DNA of 64,000 bases from Lentinus brumalis (Eukaryota; Basidiomycota; Agaricomycetes; Polyporales; Polyporaceae), in the NCBI GenBank assembly GCA_001792895.1, contig MARA01000032.1:434001-498000 (forward strand), read 5' to 3'. The notes under the pieces were generated by a model. The model saw only the letters and a program-made list of their open reading frames with translations. It was not told where the DNA came from and did not search any database. The stretch's first letter is position 1, and every line of letters starts with the position of its first letter. The position numbers and the translations under genes are program-made. Shown piece after piece: positions 56,492-64,000 of the stretch.

Positions 56492-59400
56492 GGTCTGGTG
56501 TTAGGACTGGTGGAGGTTGGTAGACGAGATGTGGTTAATGTCGTGGGGGTCGTGAGGGTCGTGAACGGGCTCGCTTAGGGTTATAAGGCGAAGACGACGG
56601 GGAAGAGAAGGGGAGAGTCGAGACGCAAACGAGGCCATCGTGGACGACGCAGATGAGAGTCGGGAGGAGGGGCGGGGAGCGCTGGGAGCGTCGCAGACGC
56701 TCCGGCCGGCTCCGGTACGAGGACCGATGACGACACGCGACGCGACACGCTCTCTGGCACGACGCACTCGACGCAGCTGGCCACCGGCCACGACTCACTG
56801 AGCCCTGTCCAAGACTCGGTCGACACGCTTCCTGCCAGTGCACACTCGCTCGCTTCTCTCTGTGCCCGCCGCTGCTCCACGCGCAAGACCCTCCCTCCGC
56901 ACACGCCGTCGCTCTCCGCACCTCCGCCTGTCGCCCTCTGACTGCATGCCCACTGCCCAGTCCACTCCACCGACGCTGCGTACCCACGCCCTCTCTACGC
57001 TCTGCAGTCTGTCTACGCCCGCCCCCTCTGCACACTGTATCCGCCATCCTCCATCTCTACCCCTCATAGCACGCGTAAGACGCGTCGCACGCGTGGAGGA
57101 GCATGGTTGGGACGCCTGTATGCACATAAGCCAGTCAACCGGGAGCGCAGAACGTCGCTGCACGAGGCAGCATCGCCTATGGTGAGTGTCCATTCAGATT
57201 GCTCATTCCCCCCGATATCGACATGCTCCGGTCGTCTGAGGCTGTTTATATGATACCCAGGATGCTCCCCTACCCCTCTCCGATGTCCGCTCGACGGGCT
57301 CCCTTGATGGACATGTCCCGCAAACCGCTCGTCAAGCTCCCCCATGTCCCTACCGCGCTGTAACGCGACTGGCACGCTAGAACGCTGTCGTACTGCGTGT
57401 ATACGCTGCGCCCGAGTGCATACGCGGCCTAAACTTCGTCGTTCGACTCTGCTGCACCCCGTTCGCCTTCAAGAGCGACATCTCTGCCGCGCCCGACGCG
57501 AATTCGCCCGTTCCTCCGCCGCCGCTTACCGTATCGACGCGAAACAGGGCCCCGTCGATGCGCACGACACGCCCGAACCGGGCTATATGCGTACCATGCG
57601 GAGGCGTCGCGACCTCACTCCGCCGTCGCCGATTCTCTGCGAGGCACGAACCAGGTGCGTTACTCCGCTCTCATTCGCGATACTCCGACACGTAGCTGAC
57701 GCGACTGTGTCGCCCAGCATCTATGTACATATATACGACATCTCCGGCCGGCTTCACGCCGATTCGACGAGGTGGAAACTCGACAAAATACGCCGATTCC
57801 ATGGCCCTCGGGACACCGCACCACGATCCCGCCCTCGTCCCGCCCGCCGTCGCCCGCATCGAGTCGCACATCCCCGCTGCTGCCGCTGTCGCACCGTGCA
57901 GCTGTCCCGCCGCCATCGACACTCGGTACGTCTCCATCAGGACCCGGCAATCCTCCTCCCGCTGCCGTCTGTCCGCGCTCGAACTCAGCCCACACGGCCG
58001 GTGCAACATTGCGCACCCAAGACCGGTCTGATAAGGTCGCGAGATGCGCACCCTCCGCGGTCTCGCAGCCCGGCCGGCCTCCTTCCATCTCCGGGCGTCG
58101 TGCACTCGCACTGCCCGTAGCGTACAGGTCCCGAGAACACCACAACCGTCTGGGATGCGTGTTCACGGCGGCCGCGTCCTCGACCCCGGACGCGACACCG
58201 ACAGGCGGCAGGATCGAGGACGCTCAGGACGGGCTCTTGCTGCGAGTGCAGACACACGGGAACGCGACGGCGGCGCCGCAGCAGGAGATGCGTGGCCCGC
58301 CATCGAGTCCTGCGTTCGTGCGTCGGTTCCGCTTACAGCGCTGCAGACGCAGACTCCACGCTCACACAGGAGGTGAGCGTCCTGTGCACAGAGTGCACGG
58401 CAACTTCTGACGGCTGTCTTCCAGGTCTGCGACCCGAGCGACGACTGGCCGACTGGACGGCGGCCGCGACGTCAGCCCTGCACGGCGCACGGTGGCGAGC
58501 GCACGCATCGGCCCCGGCGATCGGGGACTCGGACGATGTGGACAGGCAGGGAGACGCGGCCAGCTGACCGGGAGCGCGGCGGGCCTCGTGCGCGGGGTAC
58601 CGTCCCGTGTGAAACGAACGACGAGTGAGTACGAGTGCTCACCGTTGTTGTCAGAGGGCCAACGGCGGCGGCGGCGCCGACGTCGTCTTGCTCCGTCACC
58701 GTGTATCTAGCCGTCCCGAATATATCTGGCTCCGTCGCGTGCATCAGCTGCTGCGGGCGAAGCGGGACGAGTCGTACCTGGGTCGCATCCCGTGAGTTCC
58801 ACCCCTGGGCGATGACTCTGATTGAGGTGTCCGAGGTCGAGATAGCGATCTGCGCGGCCGGTGAGTCGTGTCTGGCTCATATATATTCGATATGACTGAC
58901 GTACCGCGAGCAGTGTCCCAGCACGCTGTTCGACAGAGCGTGTGTGGCTCGTCGCAGTCTGGATGCACTCACAGTTGGTGTATCTGGCCTGGGGCGAACT
59001 TCAGTATGCGTCGGTGGCACGCTCACTGGCGGATCCGTTCTAAGGACTCAAAGGTACGTTAGCTGGCCTATGAACGTATGCGACGCCACTGACTGACTCA
59101 CGTATACCGCAGGACATGTGCGGCACGCTCGCGCGGGCGAATCTCGACGCTGGAGCCTGCCATGTTCTGCTGCACTCGGGCATCGACGTCCCGCCGGGCG
59201 GCGACTTGCAGAGTCACCGGCTGGGAGCACACAACGGCAGGCGCGAGTCAGCGGGCACGGCTAGAACGCCGAGAGGAGCCGGGACGCACCTTCGAGCTCA
59301 CGGACGGATGTGCGAGTCCGATGTCGAGCTCCAACTGCCGCGCTTGGGCATACTAGAACTCGCCGGTACTTACCAAATGTGGTCTTGCGCCTACGGCACG

Positions 59401-62400
59401 CGGACGCGACTGTGGTCGGAAGGACGTGCCGGATCGTCCCGCGTGCAACCGACGGTCCTGCAGCCTGTAAAAAGTGAGTAAGCCAATGCTACCGTTCTAT
59501 GCCTGCAGGTGCTCGGGCACTCGGAAGTCTGTGTAAGTGGGGAGATGGCTGCTCACCTTTCAGTGACATTCCGAGTTGGGACGGCGGGTGAGTGCTTCCG
59601 GACCTTGCAGGTCCGAGCGATCAGGTCCGACGCCGGTAGCCAGGTGAGCCTGAGCCTGCAGGCACGACGGGCACGCCCGGTCAGTGACATGGGCGTGTGT
59701 GATGCAGCAGACATACTCACAGCTGAGCACCCAGACTGCAGGCGCAAGGACAGAGCGCGCTCGATGCTAGCTAGCGTCCGGGACGTGCATGGATGCGAGC
59801 GGCACGGTCGCACGGGCGTCCCGCTAAGCGAGATAACGATCTGTGGGAGCGGTGAGTCGAGTTTGCGACCGTATACACCAGTCTACTGACGTACCTCCGT
59901 CCCCGGAAATCAAACAGCAAGTAGGATCGCTTCTGGGACCCGGCGGCATGCGTGGACGACCCAGCGCAAGGGCTCGGGCAGGGCGGCATTACGGTTGGGC
60001 TACAGGCCCATGGTCGTGCAGACTCCGTGCTTGCGTGACTGCCGGACGTGAGTCGCATCTGTGTCGATAATAGAAGGAGCGGCGGAGGCGTACCTGGTAA
60101 GTCCCATGCGAGACTGGCGACGTCAGCAGCGTCGGGCGCCGCGTGCGGACCGTCCTCGAGGTTGGATCGGCATGGCTCTATGAGGATGGGAACCCGGTTA
60201 GTGGCCGGTCGCTCGTGGTGAGAGCCAAGACTGCTCGTGAATGCAATGACAGGGACTTACCTTAGCCGGGTATGCAGATGCGATCTCAGAGCGTTGGCTG
60301 CCGAAGCTCCGGTATGGAGCGGCCCTGTAACGCTGAAGTCAGCCTCGAAAACTGGCACAGAATAAACAGAATAATCACGTACTTGGCTCATCAGAACCGC
60401 GGGCAACCCTCCGCTATGACAGCTGTGTGAATCGGCAACCTGCAGTGACTGAGTCAGGTCCGGGGATGGCAAGCTGCAGAAGACCGGCAACTCACTCGCA
60501 GTCACCTTGGATGGGCATGCGACTCCGAGTCGGAGATGAGTCCTACGATCGGAAACGTTAGGCGGACCTGAAAACAAAATAGAGCAAGCGTACTTACCTG
60601 CCACCATGCAAAGCCGCCGGTTCGGGGAAACGCGGTCGTGCGGGAGCATGAAGTGCCCGGAATGAAGTAGCAGTGCAGCGGGAGTGACATCATGGACGGA
60701 CTCGCAGGGCGTGTAGATTGTAGACGACCGGCGAGTACTGTACAACCAACCAGGGGCGCGTCAGGAGAAGGGAGGGGAGGAGGGAAAGGGATGTGGGTGC
60801 TGAGCTTGTAGTCGACAGAGCGGGGTATTTATACGCAGAGAAGACGGTCCGTGCGCGAATACATCGCCGATCCCAGTTCCCCGAGGGCGGCACACGGGAT
60901 TGGTTCGTGTGGGCTTATTGCGTCAGCGCGTTACGGAAGGCCGGGAGCTGTTCGGGTGGTGGCCAACCAGCGGACGACACGCATGGGCGGAACAGCGGGC
61001 GAGGGAGCTGTGGGTATGCCCAGAGGTTTGAAACGCAGTTCTGCATCTTCTGACTTGAGTCTGGAGCCGCTTAGCAGGCGTGGCGGTACTCGGGTAGCCT
61101 AGGTAGCGCCCTGATGTGATGGCGCAATTATCTCTGTCCGCTGCCGTCGTAGCTTCGCTGCCCGGGGGCAGGAGGACAGGGTCCTCGTGCGGCTTGCGTT
61201 CTGCAGTGTTCCGCTCGTTCGGGAGGTATCCTGGCGTCGGACGTAAGCAATTTGTAGCCGTCTTGCTCAGATCATAGTATGTACTCATGTTGAATCGAAT
61301 TCTGCGTGCAGAATTGTCGTGGTCGGCCGTATACCCTGGTTGCGGCATTGGACATGATATTGAGTGATTTCTCTGCAAAGAATCTTGTCAGTTACTTGAG
61401 CAGACATGTAACGTATCCTTGACCCACTTACAGTATCTCACAATACCTCAGCCAATTATTGATTGCGGTATGTGGGCTGGAGGAGCGGATGCGCGAACTT
61501 CGAGGCTGGAATGAATCCAAGCGCCCGGCGGTAGTGCTCCTTCGCGCTCGCGGTCATGTCGTCATCGGCTACCAGACTGCATTCCTCCGCTTCTGCACAT
61601 CTTTCTAGCCTTTCCGCCTATTTCTCCGAACGTGTCTGCTGCAATATCCGCTAGGTTCTATATTTCGTCACCTTCGCATGCCTGAATTCACCAGCACTGC
61701 TCCTGTCAAGTACTCTATGTTTCTTTTGCAGGGACACTCTTGTGCTCTACATCGCAAAGCTAAGTAACATCCTATAGACTTGTCTCTGCTGACCTCCTCT
61801 AAATTAGGCTCTGGCATGCAGGCAACTTGCTGGTGCTGTGGTTTGCTCCAGGTATGGGATTCCTCCTCGTAAGCTGGAGGAGTTCTCCCACTGACCCCAC
61901 TTACGTATTCCAAGCTGACTACAGCCTCGTCTGATACGTAGGCCGCCCTACCGAGACCGCCGGTGGGCGTTATGATCTGATATACGCTAGTTGTGGCTGC
62001 AGCGGAGAGTCAACCTCGGGTATGTACTTGCCGCCTGGGCTGATTTCCCATGACCCCAGTGCCGCACTCTTTCGAGCTGCAGTATGTTGTCCACTCATAG
62101 CAGTATGTTTACAGATTATTCCGAGGACAGAGAGTCCTGAAGGGCCAAGGGGAGGCATATAGCGCAAGCGCAGAATAAAGCTGATGGTCAGCCGGTATCC
62201 CGCATCAACGCGCCCAATATTCCGTACCGTCTAGAGATCACCAAGCCAGTACGTAAAGCGAAGCGTGTCTTGACAGCCTGATCGCACCGACGTGGCAGTC
62301 TGCCTGCTGTAGGGTCTCTCCTGATCCACCATCCCCCACCGTCGACATCCCCTCAGTCCCTGCTGTCACAACACTCACATATACTGCATGTCGACAACGC

Positions 62401-63685
62401 GATTCATTGCTCTGTATCGACATAGGTACATGCGCTCGAGCGAGCGAGCTCTTCTCGAGAGCCTCCCTGGGTCCTCCTCAATTACCTTTAAATCCGGGCC
62501 CTCAGACTCCTTCCGAACGCTCCCCACCACCCAGCGGTCAAACTGCGCCGTCGTTGCTACGCTCGAAGTCCAGGCAATATACCTATGCTGTCTAGTAAGT
62601 ATGTCTTCATCGTCGAGTACCAAAAGCTGATGCCAGCAGCAGAAGAGTGGCTTACAAAGGTACGACCACAGTCCAGCTACCGGCAAGTTCACCCGGACCT
62701 CTCCTGCGCGGCGGCAGACTGCTCATCTTCGACGCAGCGACGCAGCGACGAGGAGCACATCAGTTCGGTCAACGTGGGACCTATCGGCTGGCGGCCGTGT
62801 CGGTCGCAGCCATGTATCAGTGCGAACGCACTCGAAGAAAGTGCGACGGTAAGCAAGGCACATTGCTTACCTGAGAGGCCGGAGACCGCTAGCAGCCTCG
62901 CAAAATGTCGGGATGATTTCGTGGTCGGCCGTCAAGGTCGGTCAGCTGGATTTCATGTGTCGCTCTCGCAGCACCTCCCTCGCCCTTGCGCTGACCTTGC
63001 CGGACACGCAGAACGACGTTGCGCTGCGCACTCTGTTCCCGATGTTGCACCCGTCGCTTATGACATCTTCTAGCGGCCCCTGCGCAGATCTTCACCACGG
63101 CCACAGGACTCACCTACTCGCCGCCGCCATCGCGGTGCAAGTGTCGTGCTGGTACTGCCCCGTCAAATTGGCGACCAGCCTCAAAACGCAGTCGTCTCAC
63201 CGCAAATCCTGGTGTCAAGTCAGCATTCACAGGTCTGTGTTCATCTCGGCATCACGCTCACCTAGCAAGCTTACTGACCTTCTGCTACAGCGAGACAGCG
63301 TATCAGACGAGAGGGAGGAATGCGGCGCTGGGATGGTTCTGCACGCAGGTGAGTGGCTTGGTGTTCCGTCCCGAAGTTCCCGTCTGCTGCGCCTGTCGCC
63401 CGGAGCTGGTTCTTGGTCCTGCGCGGCGGCGTGCACGACCGTTCAGATGATATGGCGGGCTTATGGCGAAGGCCCGGGTTCCAGACGCGTCGGTGAGCAC
63501 GCGTGGATCCGTTTTATTCCGCCCGGATCTGATTCTTGGTGCTGCGCGGCGGCGTGCGCAGAACCAGCCCGGACGACGGTTCGGTTCGTTGCGGGCTGGC
63601 TGGCGGCGACGACGCGAGACGCCTTCGTGAGCGCGTCCGTTAGACTTGCCTTCTGTATTCACTAACCTTTTAAATGCCGCGTTAG
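56492..63685. other. GC-rich region with intron-like signals and degenerate repeats; no gene resolved
   Basis: 7.2 kb in which many GT-AG pairs and GC-rich open stretches occur but no continuous product with known motifs could be assembled. Noted pieces are a possible exon 57710-57916 and similar intron-exon edges near 58850 and 59850 (gagata[ag]cgatctg then ggtgagtcg). A QCERTRRKCDG frame near 62820 resembles a zinc cluster lacking its first cysteine. Two diverged 120-bp tandem units lie at 63398-63560. It may contain decayed or rapidly changing genes, or a mobile element in decay. Confidence 0.4.
63398..63640. repeat. Two diverged tandem units of about 122 bp
   Basis: CGCCCGGA-CTG-TTCTTGGT-CTGCGCGGCGGCGTGC occurs at 63398 and again at 63520, with three substitutions. 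The following sequences also align loosely (GCGGGCT, GTGAGC-CGCGT). This suggests an old tandem duplication. Confidence 0.6.
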
Positions 63686-64000
63686 AATGTTACACATCTG
63701 ACGGAGAGGAGAGGGCGGGATACACGCTGGGAGCGTCGAGACGAAGGTGTGTCGTGCTTGCCTCGCGTGTCTCTCCCCGCCGCACGTCGTGTTATCTGTG
63801 GGGCCGTGTACTTACTCGTGTCTCATTCGGAGTGCAGACAGCTGCAAGGATGAGAAGGACGCGATAATCGAGGCGCTGCAAATGCAGGTGAGTGCCACTT
63901 ACTCCTCTTCGAGTGCCTGCGCCGCTTCGTCTACATCCGGATGTGACTGCTCTGCAGACTCAAGAGACTCGAGCACGTACCTCGGGACGGTGGGTCGAGA
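63686..64000 (+). CDS. Partial unknown gene running off the right edge
   Basis: Three exons join in phase: 63686-63746, 63838-63886 and 63958-64000 (edge). They read NVTHLTERRGRDTRWERRDE, then DSCKDEKDAIIEALQMQ, then TQETRARTSGRW. Acceptors (ttag, tgcag, tgcag) and donors (gtgtgt, gtgagt) are normal and the introns are short. The charged helix IIEALQMQTQE resembles the dimerisation segment that follows a Zn2Cys6 cluster, and a weak cluster-like motif occurs 0.9 kb upstream. This is inference, and no upstream start could be fixed. Confidence 0.35.

Noticed and set aside
55637..56578. 313-codon plus-strand open frame
   Set aside because: It is antisense to the phosphatase, whose CX5R motif is on the minus strand. 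The plus product is Val/Arg/Gly-rich without domains.
57344..58410. Pro/Arg-rich plus-strand open frames as a gene
   Set aside because: Two overlapping frames are equally open, neither has motifs, and splice joins could not be fixed.
62760..62860. Functional Zn2Cys6 cluster
   Set aside because: QCERTRRKCDG has only part of the cysteine pattern. The first cysteine is replaced by Met and the second half is not found in phase downstream.

Overview
The window looks like nuclear DNA of a mushroom-forming basidiomycete (Agaricomycetes, plausibly a wood-decay polypore). Genes are GC-rich and cut by many 50-60 nt GT-AG introns. Both tRNA genes carry introns. The families fit this group: fast-evolving F-box/leucine-rich proteins, a DUF6535 membrane protein, a proline-rich type I metacaspase and an Utp16-like nucleolar protein. 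No prokaryotic, organellar or viral gene was recognised. Intron-exon joins were worked out by hand from splice signals and reading phase, with no transcript or database support.

Layout. 0-13 kb: two ferric-reductase genes (37-2225 and 7405-9721, + strand) alternate with two F-box genes (2459-4111 and 10293-12561), followed by an intron-containing tRNA-Asp. 13.9-21.1 kb: a three-gene block unlike its surroundings, made of an unknown coiled-coil protein (-), a tyrosine recombinase with all catalytic residues (+) and a GEN1/XPG-family structure-specific nuclease (-). Seven exact-period 23-bp palindromic iterons lie in the gap where the recombinase and nuclease converge. This is the best candidate for an undescribed mobile or recombination system. 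22.6-28.6 kb: a mitochondrial dicarboxylate carrier and a Zn2Cys6 transcription factor. 28.9-31.4 kb: an F-box relic and a third F-box gene (-), a close structural paralogue of the one at 10.3 kb. 31.8-40.7 kb: metacaspase (-), DUF6535 protein (+), a duplicated leader with an intron-like insertion, the Utp16-like gene (+) and an SMP-30/lactonase gene (-). 41.7-54 kb: a fourth F-box gene, a 149-bp MITE-like insertion with 9-bp target duplications, a P4-ATPase flippase, an intron-containing tRNA-Asn (-) and an aspartic protease. 55.7-56.5 kb: a dual-specificity-type phosphatase (-). 56.5-64 kb: GC-rich sequence with many intron-like signals and degenerate repeats. No gene could be resolved there except possible exons running off the right edge.

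Functionally, the housekeeping parts (iron reduction, mitochondrial transport, ribosome biogenesis, lipid flipping, tRNAs) are unrelated neighbours. The F-box genes and the DUF6535 gene belong to lineage-expanded families. Two genes (F-box at 41.7 kb, aspartic protease at 52.2 kb) show frame breaks that are each explained by one missing base in a G or C run, so assembly error is as likely as pseudogenisation.
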